Source: Candidatus Sulfotelmatobacter sp.
GTDB taxonomy: Bacteria; Acidobacteriota; Terriglobia; Terriglobales; Acidobacteriaceae
Assembly (NCBI GenBank): GCA_025462865.1
Contig: JAOAPI010000087.1
Coordinates: forward strand, 99,365-163,364
Direction of reading: 5' to 3'
DNA: 64,000 nt
The notes below the pieces were generated by a model. It saw only the letters and a list, made by a program, of their open reading frames with translations, was not told the origin of the DNA and ran no database searches. Every line of letters starts with the position of its first letter. Within the stretch, counting starts at the first letter, position 1. The position numbers were made by a program, and so were the translations under genes. Of this stretch, positions 55,905-64,000 are shown one piece after another.

Positions 55905-56666
55905 ATGAATTTCCCGGAGAATCACAAAACCGCGTGGGCCGTTGGATCGGGTGTAACCGGCTCGTTGCAGTCGCTGCTGGGAACCATAGTGATCGCGGTG
56001 TTCGTGATCACGTTCATCGTTCAGGCGTTCCAGATTCCGTCCCCCTCCATGGAGAATACGCTGCTGATCGGCGATTACTTACTGGTCAACAAACTTTGTT
56101 ATGGGTCCGGCAGCGTGGGGGACTATGTAATGCCCTACCGCCGCGTGCGGCGCGGCGACATTGTGGTGTTCCATTATCCCGTAAACCCGGCGCAACATTT
56201 TGTGAAGCGCGTGATCGGAGTGCCCGGTGATCGAGTGCGCCTGATCAACAAGCAGGTGTACGTAAACGGAGTTGCGTTGAAGGAGCCTTATGCGCACTTC
56301 AGCCGTCCCGCGAACGATTTGTTCCGCGACGATTTTCCGCGACTCGATGTCGCTCCGGGCGAAACGCCTGAGTGGTGGGTTCTGCTGCGCAAGCTGGTCG
56401 AGGACGGGCAGCTCATTGTTCCTCAGGGACATTACTTTGTAATGGGAGATAACCGGGACGATAGTTACGACAGCAGATACTGGGGATTTGTGCCACAAAC
56501 AAATATTATCGGGCGGCCGCTCTTGATCTACTGGTCGGTGAGGGGCGCTGAGGGAGAGGTAATCGCTCCGTCTTCCGTGAGTGATAAGGTTTATCACTTC
56601 GCCTATGCGGTTACGCACATTTTCCAGATCACGCGTTGGAATCGCACCCTACGCGTGGTGAATTGA
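55905..56666 (+). CDS. lepB: Signal peptidase I (first copy)
   Basis: A 253-residue inner-membrane serine protease that removes signal peptides from exported proteins. One membrane segment at about 22-42 comes before catalytic Ser48 (IPSPSMENT) and general base Lys101 (FVKRVIGVPGD). Box E is GDNRDDSYDSRYWG and matches the family. It lies 21 bases after rnc, and a second copy follows at 56766. Confidence 0.95.
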   Translation: MNFPENHKTAWAVGSGVTGSLQSLLGTIVIAVFVITFIVQAFQIPSPSMENTLLIGDYLLVNKLCYGSGSVGDYVMPYRRVRRGDIVVFHYPVNPAQHFVKRVIGVPGDRVRLINKQVYVNGVALKEPYAHFSRPANDLFRDDFPRLDVAPGETPEWWVLLRKLVEDGQLIVPQGHYFVMGDNRDDSYDSRYWGFVPQTNIIGRPLLIYWSVRGAEGEVIAPSSVSDKVYHFAYAVTHIFQITRWNRTLRVVN

Positions 56667-56765
56667 ATTTTTGGCCTGCTGAAAAGCGCGCGTCTTGTTG
56701 CGAATCGAAGACTAAGAGTTAAGCGTGAAAAGTGAAGATCGAAAAGCTAAGGATGGATTGAAATA

Positions 56766-57551
56766 GTGGCGAAAAAAGACAATCAGGGAAAGAATGAAGT
56801 CGAAGAGAAACCGCGCGAGACTACCGTAGAATTTCTGGCCTCGCTGGCCGCAGTGCTCGTGACCGGGCTGTTCATCATCACGTTCGTGGTGCAAGCGTTC
56901 GAGATTCCCTCCAGCTCAATGGAGGACACGCTGCTGATCGGCGATCACGTATTTGTGAACCGCATTCAGTTCGCGCCTAAAACTTCGTGGGTTGGTCCAT
57001 TGCTTCCCTATCGCGATGTGCGCCGCGGCGATATTGTGGTGTTTCTGCATCCTGATCCCCACGACGCCGGCACCTACGTGGTCAAGCGAATCATGGGCGT
57101 GCCCGGTGATCGCATCCATCTGCGCAACGGAGTGGTGTACCGCAATGGCGAGGCGTTGCACGAACCTTATATCTTGCAGGATGAGGACTCTGGTCAAGAC
57201 TCCTACCGCAACAATTTTCCTGCCGTGCCGCCATCTTACGAGAACGGCGTTTATCCGAACTGGATCGTGGATCTGGCTTCGCACATTCAAGGGGAGGACT
57301 TGGTCGTGCCCCCCGGCCATTATTTCGCCATGGGCGACCACCGCGCAGTCAGCCTGGACAGCCGGTACTGGGGCTTCATTCCGCAGGAGAATGTGATTGG
57401 GCGTCCTATGTTCATTTACTGGTCGTTTGAGACGCCGAGCAATCAATATCACAAAACCGACTTAGGAGACCGCATAGGATTCCTCGCGCATGTGGTCTTG
57501 CACTTCTTTGACGAGACACGCTGGAGGCGAACGCTGAAAGTAGTACGGTGA
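56766..57551 (+). CDS. lepB: Signal peptidase I (second copy)
   Basis: A 261-residue paralogue of the previous protein with a longer charged N-terminus (KKDNQGKNEVEEKPRE). The catalytic Ser51 is in IPSSSMEDT and Lys107 in VVKRIMGVPGD. Box E reads GDHRAVSLDSRYWG, where the usual Asn is His. Both catalytic residues are kept, so it is probably active. It starts with GTG and ends overlapping the AsmA-like gene by four bases (GTGA). Confidence 0.94.
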   Translation: MAKKDNQGKNEVEEKPRETTVEFLASLAAVLVTGLFIITFVVQAFEIPSSSMEDTLLIGDHVFVNRIQFAPKTSWVGPLLPYRDVRRGDIVVFLHPDPHDAGTYVVKRIMGVPGDRIHLRNGVVYRNGEALHEPYILQDEDSGQDSYRNNFPAVPPSYENGVYPNWIVDLASHIQGEDLVVPPGHYFAMGDHRAVSLDSRYWGFIPQENVIGRPMFIYWSFETPSNQYHKTDLGDRIGFLAHVVLHFFDETRWRRTLKVVR

Positions 57552-60130
57552 AGCCTTTTACCAAGCGGCGGACGTTGACCGCGGCAGCATTGATCCTGCT
57601 GGCTTTGTTCGTGGTGCGCCCGGGTGTTTCGCGTCTGAAGGCACGCATCGCAAACTCCATCAGCCTCGCGGTGGCGCGTCCCGTGGAGATTAGTTCGGTC
57701 CACCTCCGGTTTTTGCCACCTGGCTTCGACCTTAAAAATCTGGTCATCTATGAAGATACGTCGTTCGGCGCGGAGCCCATGCTGCGGGCGCCGGATGTGA
57801 CGGCAACTGTGCGGCTCACATCGCTGTTACGCGGACGGCTCGATATTTCACGGTTGGAGCTCACCGACCCTAGTCTGAATCTCGTCCGCCGAGCCGATGG
57901 CCGCTGGAATTGGGAATTGCTACTCGAACGCGCGGCGCACTCGCCGCTGGCACCCACTGCTAAATCAAAGTCGGAAGCGCGCCCAGGGTTTCCATACATC
58001 GAGGCCGGTTCCGGCCGAATCAATTTCAAGTCAGGACCTGAGAAAAAGCCCTACGCATTAGTGAATGCGGATTTCGCGTTGTGGCAGGAATCAGAAAATT
58101 CGTGGGGGGCGCGACTGAAAGCCGAACCGCTGCGCACCGACATGACTGTGAGCGACGCCGGATTGTTGCAGATGAATGGAACCTGGCAGCGGTCCGCCAA
58201 TCTCCGCGAGACGCCCCTGCAATTCACCCTGCTGTGGGATCGAGCGCAACTCGGGCAACTAACCAAGCTCATATCAGGGAATGACAAAGGCTGGCGCGGG
58301 GAGGTGCGGCTGAATGCAAAAATGAGGGGGACGCCTTCAGCTTTGGACGTAGCCACCGATGCGTCGATCCTGAATTTTCATCGTTACGATATCTCCAGCG
58401 GCGAAGGACTGCAACTCGCTACGCACTGCGATGCCAGGTTCAGTTCCGCGGAAGGGATGATGCACAACATCTTGTGTAGTTCGGCCGTTGGCTATGGGAT
58501 CATTACGCTGCGTGGCGATGCCGGATTGCCCCGAGTACACAAGCTCGATCTGTCATTGAATGTCGCAGATGTCCCTGTTGGCGCCGCAGCCCAACTGGTT
58601 CGTCGCGCAAAAAAAGATCTCCCGGTTGATCTCGCATCAACGGGAACTGTCCAAGGCGATTTCGCAGTGCACGAAGACGGAATGTCGCCGATTGGACCGG
58701 AGTTCCAGGGCCGCGGCCAGATTACCGATCTTCATTTGCAATCGGTAAATGCCAAAGTGGAGTTCGCTCCCCGCAACGTTCCGTTCGTCCTCCGGAGCGA
58801 TTCCAACGGGTATGTACCCTCAAAGCCTGGAACCCGCGAATCCGACGCGGAATTTTTGCCGGTCGCAGGTGGAATGCATGTCGAGTTCGGACCTTTTCCA
58901 GTGACGCTAGGGAAGCCAGTGCCCGCAAAGGTGCGCGGTTGGATATCTCGATCAGGCTACGGAGTATTTGTACGGGGAGATGGAGACGTGTTGCACACCT
59001 TGCATTTGGCCACTCTGTTCGGATTGCCGGCACTAAGGGCCTCCGTGGAGGGCAACGCACAGATGGACCTTCAAATCTCGGGAGCCTGGGCAGGAGACGT
59101 GTCCAGAGCCGCTACTGGCTTCTCTTTGCCGGAAGTGACTGGCACGGTGCAACTGCACAATGTGCGCGCTGCAATGAAAGGGGTCAATGGACCGATTGAA
59201 ATTTCTTCGGCGCAATTGCTACTGGCGCACGATGGAGCCCGAGTGGAAAAACTGCTCGCACGAGCCGCCGGAACAGACTGGACTGGCAATGTGGTTTTAC
59301 CGCGGGGCTGCGGCACGCCGGGGGCCTGCCTTGTCCACTTCAACTTGTATACCGAAGAGATCGGATTAAGCGATCTTGGCGAGTGGCTGAGTTCGCAGCC
59401 CGTCCGGCGTCCCTGGTATCAAATACTGAAAACAACCGAACCGACAACGCCGTCCTTTCTGGAAAATCTGCGCGCGTCAGGAATAGTTACCGCCGCGCGG
59501 GTGCTGGTTAATAATGTCGATGCAAACCGCGTTTCCGCCTTCCTTGATCTCGATCGTGGAAAACTGAAGATTTCGAATATGAGCGCGGACCTCCTCGGAG
59601 GAAAATATCGCGGCGATTGGCATGCAGATTTCACGGGAAGTACGCCGGTCTATGCTGGAAGCGGAACTCTGACGGCGATTTCTCTGGAACGCATATCCGA
59701 TGCAATGCACGATCCGTGGATCTCTGGAACCGCCAGCGGAACCTATCAACTCACCGCCACGGGCGCCAATTCCACAGCCTTCTGGCAATCAGCCGAGGGC
59801 GAACTGCAGTTTGATTTGCGTGACTCGGTTTTGTCGCACATTTCATTGTCGAGTGATGGGGAGGCACTGCAGGTCGCGCGCTGGCGAGGATTCGTGCGCT
59901 TGCGCGCCGGAAAGCTTCAAATCGATAAGGGAATGTTTGTTTCTCCAGTGGAACCATTTGAGATCAGCGGAAGTGCATCATTAGCTCGATTGCTCGACCT
60001 CAAACTCAGCCGGGGACCTTATGTAAAAGCGGGAACGAGTTCGCTCGTTTACAGCATCACGGGCACAGTGGCAGAGCCGCGCGTCGCAATTATTCCTACT
60101 CCAGAGACACGAGCCCAACTTAAACCCTAA
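57548..60130 (+). CDS. AsmA-like envelope protein
   Basis: An 860-residue protein with an N-terminal membrane segment (about 7-25, TLTAAALILLALFVVRP) followed by AsmA-like beta sheet repeats (ISSVHLRFLPPGFDLKNLVI and RGRLDISRLELTDPSLNLVRRADGRWNWE). The C-terminal part (LFDL-type 'GTASGTYQLTATGANSTAFWQSAEGELQFDLRD', 'RGFVRLRAGKLQIDKG') is characteristic. AsmA-like proteins are envelope proteins linked to lipid transport or outer-membrane biogenesis. GTG start overlaps the lepB stop. It ends three bases from the end of the convergent gene. Confidence 0.9.
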   Translation: MKPFTKRRTLTAAALILLALFVVRPGVSRLKARIANSISLAVARPVEISSVHLRFLPPGFDLKNLVIYEDTSFGAEPMLRAPDVTATVRLTSLLRGRLDISRLELTDPSLNLVRRADGRWNWELLLERAAHSPLAPTAKSKSEARPGFPYIEAGSGRINFKSGPEKKPYALVNADFALWQESENSWGARLKAEPLRTDMTVSDAGLLQMNGTWQRSANLRETPLQFTLLWDRAQLGQLTKLISGNDKGWRGEVRLNAKMRGTPSALDVATDASILNFHRYDISSGEGLQLATHCDARFSSAEGMMHNILCSSAVGYGIITLRGDAGLPRVHKLDLSLNVADVPVGAAAQLVRRAKKDLPVDLASTGTVQGDFAVHEDGMSPIGPEFQGRGQITDLHLQSVNAKVEFAPRNVPFVLRSDSNGYVPSKPGTRESDAEFLPVAGGMHVEFGPFPVTLGKPVPAKVRGWISRSGYGVFVRGDGDVLHTLHLATLFGLPALRASVEGNAQMDLQISGAWAGDVSRAATGFSLPEVTGTVQLHNVRAAMKGVNGPIEISSAQLLLAHDGARVEKLLARAAGTDWTGNVVLPRGCGTPGACLVHFNLYTEEIGLSDLGEWLSSQPVRRPWYQILKTTEPTTPSFLENLRASGIVTAARVLVNNVDANRVSAFLDLDRGKLKISNMSADLLGGKYRGDWHADFTGSTPVYAGSGTLTAISLERISDAMHDPWISGTASGTYQLTATGANSTAFWQSAEGELQFDLRDSVLSHISLSSDGEALQVARWRGFVRLRAGKLQIDKGMFVSPVEPFEISGSASLARLLDLKLSRGPYVKAGTSSLVYSITGTVAEPRVAIIPTPETRAQLKP

Positions 60131-60133
60131 GCC

Positions 60134-61837
60134 CTACGGCACATATCCCGGGCCGCGCAGAACTTTTCCCGGGAGTACCCCCGTCATCTTGCTCTGTTCA
60201 ATCACCGGAACGCCATTCACCAGCACGTACTCCATCCCTTCAGAAAGCTGATTCGGATTATCAAACGTGGCCAGATCGCGCACCGTTGCAGGATCGAAGA
60301 CGACGATATCCGCCCACATTCCCGCCTTAAGAACACCGCGATCGGTAAGGCGCAACCGCTGGGCTGGGAGCGCAGACATTTTGCGTATTGCGTCTTCCAG
60401 CGTCAAGGCTTTGTCTTCGCGGACGTACTTTCGGAGAATGCGCGGGAACGTTCCGTAGGCTCGTGGATGAGGATGTTCCTGACCCAAAATCCCTTCGGGA
60501 GAAGTTCCGGATGAATCATTGTCTATCGCCACCCATGGTTGCTGCAGTGCAAGCGTTACATCTGGTTGTGACATTCCGAAGACGGCAACCCCGGCATGAG
60601 GATCCTCGATCAGGAAATCAAAAAGCGCATCCATCGGATCTTTCTTCCAGAGTTTAGCGATCTCTGATAACCGCTTGCCTTGTAGGGGAAGCACTTTCGG
60701 ATTCTGCACCACGCCGATCATAATTGCTTCAGGTCCCGGAATCTCCTGCCATTCGTTGTCCCAATCTTTGGAAGGCGTCAGCATATCTTTGCGGATGCGT
60801 TCGCGCGTAGCTGGATCGCTTAAGCGCTCGACGAGCTTCATAGCGCCGCCGTCATGCGCCCACTGCGGAATGAAGGCCGAGAAATCATTGAACCACGCGG
60901 TGTAAGCGTAGGTGTCGGCGGTAACGTCCGCACCGGCGGCGCGTGCGGAGTTAATCTTGGCGACAACTTCGGGCATCCGCCCCCAATTTTCTTTCCCCGC
61001 GACTTTGAGATGCCAAATCTCCACGGGCACGTGAGCGTCCCGGCCGATGCGCAGAGCCTCGTCGATAGCTTCGAGCACCGAATCGCCTTCATTGCGCATG
61101 TGGGTGGAATAGATGCCTCCGAACCTGCCGCCTTCCGCGGCGAGGGCGACCAGTTCTTCCGTGCTGGCGTAAGGTGCGGGAGCGTATTGGAGGGCCGTTG
61201 AAACCCCGACGGCGCCATCCTTCATCGCGTCACGAACCAGTCCCTTCATTTGCTCGAGTTGCTCCGGCGACGGTTGCTTGTTATCGTCGCCCAGCACCAT
61301 GCGGCGAACCTGCGTGGCTCCCACATAAGTCGCCAGGTTTATGCCGATCCCCTGCTTTTCCAGACGCGCGAAATACTGGCGGAAGGTTCGCCAGTCGGGA
61401 GTGATGTGGTAGCGTTCGTACCCAGCGCGATCGGTCTGGATGATGGCATCGTTAAGGGGTGCGATCGATCCGCCTTCGCCAGTAATCTCGGTTGTAATTC
61501 CCTGGTAGATTTTCGAAGGCAGCCGCGGTTCGACAAGAATTGACAGCTCGGACTGACCAAGCAAGTCAATGAATCCCGGGGCCACAACCTTGCCGGCTGC
61601 GTCGATGGTGCGCTTGCGAGGCGCGGCGGCAAGGTTGCCAATAGCGGCGACTTTTCCGTCCCGTATACCGACATCGCCGGAATACCAGGGAGAGCCGGTG
61701 CCGTCGATGATGTGGCCGTTAGTAATGACCAGGTCGAAAGCCGTAGGACTTTGCGCAGCTAACTGGTTCGCAGTTGCGAATACAATCAGCAGGACAACTG
61801 TGTGACACACCGCGACTCCTGCGACTCTTGCTTGCAT
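60134..61837 (-). CDS. Exported N-acyl-D-amino-acid deacylase-like amidohydrolase, altered metal site
   Basis: A 567-residue protein with a signal peptide (1-28, VVLLIVFATANQLAAQ). The amidohydrolase frame is clear: ITNGHIIDGTGSPWYSGDVGI, VVAPGFIDLLGQSE, and late blocks STHMRNEG, EIWHLKVAG and a C-terminal KAGMWADIVVFDP. The usual HxH of GFIDxHTH is replaced by LLGQSE (residues 92-97), and the Cys of GNCG reads GEGG. So part of the metal site is absent, as in a known non-canonical subgroup. The ATG at 61837 has AGAGG seven bases upstream; the long frame to 62395 overlaps the next gene and is not coding. Confidence 0.86.
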   Translation of the reverse strand: MQARVAGVAVCHTVVLLIVFATANQLAAQSPTAFDLVITNGHIIDGTGSPWYSGDVGIRDGKVAAIGNLAAAPRKRTIDAAGKVVAPGFIDLLGQSELSILVEPRLPSKIYQGITTEITGEGGSIAPLNDAIIQTDRAGYERYHITPDWRTFRQYFARLEKQGIGINLATYVGATQVRRMVLGDDNKQPSPEQLEQMKGLVRDAMKDGAVGVSTALQYAPAPYASTEELVALAAEGGRFGGIYSTHMRNEGDSVLEAIDEALRIGRDAHVPVEIWHLKVAGKENWGRMPEVVAKINSARAAGADVTADTYAYTAWFNDFSAFIPQWAHDGGAMKLVERLSDPATRERIRKDMLTPSKDWDNEWQEIPGPEAIMIGVVQNPKVLPLQGKRLSEIAKLWKKDPMDALFDFLIEDPHAGVAVFGMSQPDVTLALQQPWVAIDNDSSGTSPEGILGQEHPHPRAYGTFPRILRKYVREDKALTLEDAIRKMSALPAQRLRLTDRGVLKAGMWADIVVFDPATVRDLATFDNPNQLSEGMEYVLVNGVPVIEQSKMTGVLPGKVLRGPGYVP

Positions 61838-61938
61838 CGAGTAAACCTCTTGAAGCCGGATTTTGATTCTCTCCGCGATCTCCGAGCGGAATTCCTCTGC
61901 GTTCTTCGCGATTTTTAGTTTCACAGATACTAGCCTGC

Positions 61939-63291
61939 TTAGTGCGCGGCCAACGGCCGGTGCGAGATTGCGCCCAACACAACCCAAATCCCCAGAGCGA
62001 TCCATTCGTACATCGTGAAATGGCCGGGTATCGCCGGCACTACCTTCATCAGTAGCATCGCGACTGCAACGATCAAACCAAAGCCGCCAGCCAGCCATTC
62101 CACTGCTGATAGCCTTGGCTGTCCGGGCAGTGTTGCTGTGCGGCCCATGTAGAGATAGGCGGCGCAGGTCGCTGCCCATCCTACCGCACATGCGACTGAG
62201 CCGACCTCGGTGATGGGCACCAGAATCGCGTCCCCCAGGAGCATACAAACAGCTGTGGCGAGTCCAATAAAAAGAACTGCGGTGGCCGGCGTTTGGTGCT
62301 GCGGGTGGATCCGGCCAGCACGCGAATCGACCAGGCCGCGGCGTCCCAGTGCAAACAGCAGCCGGCTGGCGGCTACGAAGTTTCCGTTGAAGCATTTGAA
62401 TAGCGATAATAGCGCCGCCGCCAAAATTAGATTGACGATCCAGCGCGAGCCTAGCGCACGCTGGAAGGCGACTGCAGTCATGAACTTCTCGCCGGTCAAC
62501 TCATGCCACGGAGCCACAAAGGCGACCGCAGCGATAACTACTGTGTAGAAAAGAATCCCAACCAGCACGGCCATCCAGATGGCCTTAAGAAAGCTCTGGT
62601 TGCGAAACTCAGGATCGGATTCTTCCGCGGCCTTGCTAACGGATTCGAATCCGGTCATGAAATACGGGACGATCTGAAGCACAAACAGGAGCGAAACCAG
62701 TGGCGCGTGGGTGAACAGCGGAGGAAAGTTGTGCGGCGATCCTTTGCTTACTCCGATGGTGACGAAAACAACGAACAGCGCCAGCGTACCGAAGGATGTC
62801 CAATTCTGGAAGGTGGCACTGAGGCGGACGCCGCGATAATTAAGCGTGGTGAGGAGCGCTGTCAGGCCGAGACCGATAACAAGGTGCGGGAGAAAGACTG
62901 GTCGCCCCGCGATACGATAGATCTCGAATGAATCAAGCCACGGAAAAATGTAGCCGGCGATGCGTCCGACCGCTACCGCTTCCCACGGGCAAACAATGAA
63001 GTAGGCGAGCATCATCATCCATCCGGTGGAAAAACTGATGGGACGGGAAAAAGCAGCGGCTGTATAGGCGATCTCGCCGGCAGCGTCAGGCATGGCGGCC
63101 ACCAGCCTGCCGTAGACCCAGCCAATGGGGAGCAGCAGTGAGCCGCCAATGGCGAAGCCCAGCAGAGCGCCCAGTGCGCCACCTCGGAGCAGCCAGTCGT
63201 CCATGACGACCAGCCATCCCACGCCCACCATGGTGCCCCAGGCTAGAGTGAAGTAGTCCGTGAGGCGGAGTTTACGCGCGAGTTGTGGCAT
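61939..63291 (-). CDS. APC-superfamily amino-acid permease
   Basis: A 450-residue membrane protein with about twelve hydrophobic segments, without large loops. The N-terminal segment LTDYFTLAWGTMVGVGWLVVMDDWLLRGG has the GxG-type substrate-binding loop, and 'VPYFMTGFESVSKAAEES' is the conserved helix 6/8 region of APC permeases. It probably imports an amino acid or amine. It stands upstream of the D-aminoacylase-like gene on the same strand (101 bases), so uptake and deacylation may be linked. Confidence 0.88.
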   Translation of the reverse strand: MPQLARKLRLTDYFTLAWGTMVGVGWLVVMDDWLLRGGALGALLGFAIGGSLLLPIGWVYGRLVAAMPDAAGEIAYTAAAFSRPISFSTGWMMMLAYFIVCPWEAVAVGRIAGYIFPWLDSFEIYRIAGRPVFLPHLVIGLGLTALLTTLNYRGVRLSATFQNWTSFGTLALFVVFVTIGVSKGSPHNFPPLFTHAPLVSLLFVLQIVPYFMTGFESVSKAAEESDPEFRNQSFLKAIWMAVLVGILFYTVVIAAVAFVAPWHELTGEKFMTAVAFQRALGSRWIVNLILAAALLSLFKCFNGNFVAASRLLFALGRRGLVDSRAGRIHPQHQTPATAVLFIGLATAVCMLLGDAILVPITEVGSVACAVGWAATCAAYLYMGRTATLPGQPRLSAVEWLAGGFGLIVAVAMLLMKVVPAIPGHFTMYEWIALGIWVVLGAISHRPLAAH

Positions 63292-63479
63292 GCGGCAGAG
63301 CTCGAAGCGGTGAGCAAAGTGAAGCGCGAATTATAAAGCATCGACGATGCGGTCCGGGTTTCACTCCGAAAATCCGCAACCTGCATGGTAGTATCGACAA
63401 TACCTCGAATGATGCTGCAACCTGTGCATTTTGGGCGCTGTGTTTCCGTTGTGCCTCGTCACGACTCGTTGAAAAACTG

Positions 63480-64000
63480 ATGACACCTTCGACCAACTTG
63501 CGTAAGCGCGTGCTCAGCGGCATGCGTTCGACCGGCAAACTGCATTTAGGAAATTACGTCGGCGCTCTCGCCAACTGGGTACGCATGCAGGATGAGTATC
63601 AGTGCTTCTTTGAAGTGGCCGACTGGCACGCGCTCACAACCGATTACGCCGACACTTCGCGCGTGAAAGAAAATTCTCTGGAGGTGGCGCTGGACTGGCT
63701 GGCGGCGGGACTCGATCCGGAGAAATCCGTGATCTTCATCCAGTCGCATGTTCCCGCACACGCCGAATTGCATTTGCTCTTCTCCATGATCACTCCGCTC
63801 GGCTGGTTGGAGCGGGTCCCCACGTACAAAGAGCAGCGGGAAAATATCAAGGACAAAGACCTGGGAACGTATGGGTTTCTGGGCTACCCGGTGCTGCAGT
63901 CGGCGGACATTTTGATCTATAAGGCGGATGTGGTTCCGGTCGGCGAAGATCAGGTAGCGCACGTAGAACTCACCCGCGAAATTGCGCGGAGGTTCAATAG
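63480..64000 (+). CDS. trpS: Tryptophanyl-tRNA synthetase, 3' end missing
   Basis: The first 173 residues of a class I tryptophan-tRNA ligase. Motif KLHLGNYVGAL (the HIGH-like sequence) is at about 20-30, and GYPVLQSADILIYKADVVPVGEDQ with the tryptophan-binding region is near the window edge. The frame is open to the last base. The ATG at 63480 is reasonable, though no clear ribosome site is visible. It is divergent from the APC permease gene (188 bases apart). Confidence 0.94.
   Translation, partial: MTPSTNLRKRVLSGMRSTGKLHLGNYVGALANWVRMQDEYQCFFEVADWHALTTDYADTSRVKENSLEVALDWLAAGLDPEKSVIFIQSHVPAHAELHLLFSMITPLGWLERVPTYKEQRENIKDKDLGTYGFLGYPVLQSADILIYKADVVPVGEDQVAHVELTREIARRFN

Noticed and set aside
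61838..62395. N-terminal extension of the D-aminoacylase-like frame
   Set aside because: It overlaps the C-terminal part of the permease gene on the same strand, is Arg/Ser-rich and has no conserved motif; the ATG at 61837 with AGAGG is better.

Overview
The window most resembles a chromosomal segment of a soil-type member of Acidobacteriota (Terriglobia-like). The basis is indirect. It has a very large Oar-like TonB-dependent receptor with an N-terminal carboxypeptidase-regulatory domain, several TPR proteins, an FG-GAP/ASPIC-UnbV protein, a TIGR03803-type repeat protein, a ToxR-like membrane winged-helix regulator, tandem signal peptidases, and single-domain response regulators without HTH outputs. 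No rRNA, tRNA, insertion sequence, prophage or CRISPR array was seen.

Layout. 1-6167: glgX (5' end outside the window), treZ and treY, overlapping head to tail, an intracellular route from glycogen or maltodextrin to trehalose. 6338-11382: FNT-family channel, a small CxxC membrane protein, a flavin amine oxidase, a DUF4142 protein, a cytochrome c and a Crp/Fnr regulator. 11497-15807: two small proteins, then on the minus strand kaiC, kaiB, a PAS histidine kinase and a single-domain response regulator, i.e. a KaiBC-type signalling cluster without kaiA. 16028-24232: secreted proteins, a nucleotidyltransferase/metallophosphoesterase pair, an ASPIC/UnbV protein divergent from a TPR protein, and a membrane-anchored winged-helix regulator divergent from the TonB receptor at 24436-28107, which ends in a clear intrinsic terminator. 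28204-32495: TPR protein, exported GH37 trehalase and a receiver protein with a decayed HD-GYP-like domain. 32606-32767: a 53-residue zinc-ribbon gene. 32975-38100: aldehyde dehydrogenase, aminotransferase, an unrecognised protein, a Phd/PIN toxin-antitoxin pair and a CpsB-like PHP phosphatase. 38199-43893: peptidoglycan-binding-like protein, HtrA/Deg protease, amidohydrolase and M20 peptidase. 44070-50404: frameshifted trmO, ketopantoate-reductase-like and isopropylmalate-synthase-like enzymes, small proteins, a second aldehyde dehydrogenase and truA. 50612-64000: orphan receiver, repeat protein, two TPR-type exported proteins, rnc, two lepB genes, an AsmA-like protein, an exported D-aminoacylase-like enzyme, an APC permease and the 5' part of trpS.

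How the genes work together. Trehalose would be made in the cytosol by GlgX/TreZ/TreY, while trehalose met outside the cytoplasm would be split by the exported GH37 enzyme. The most notable regulatory unit is the Kai-like cluster: KaiC keeps both Walker A motifs, both catalytic Glu pairs and the two adjacent phospho-acceptor positions (as Ser-Ser), and is translationally coupled to kaiB. An envelope and export theme runs through the right half (HtrA, two signal peptidases, AsmA, CpsB-like phosphatase, peptidoglycan-binding protein). All functions are inferred from sequence motifs read by eye; no database search was run.
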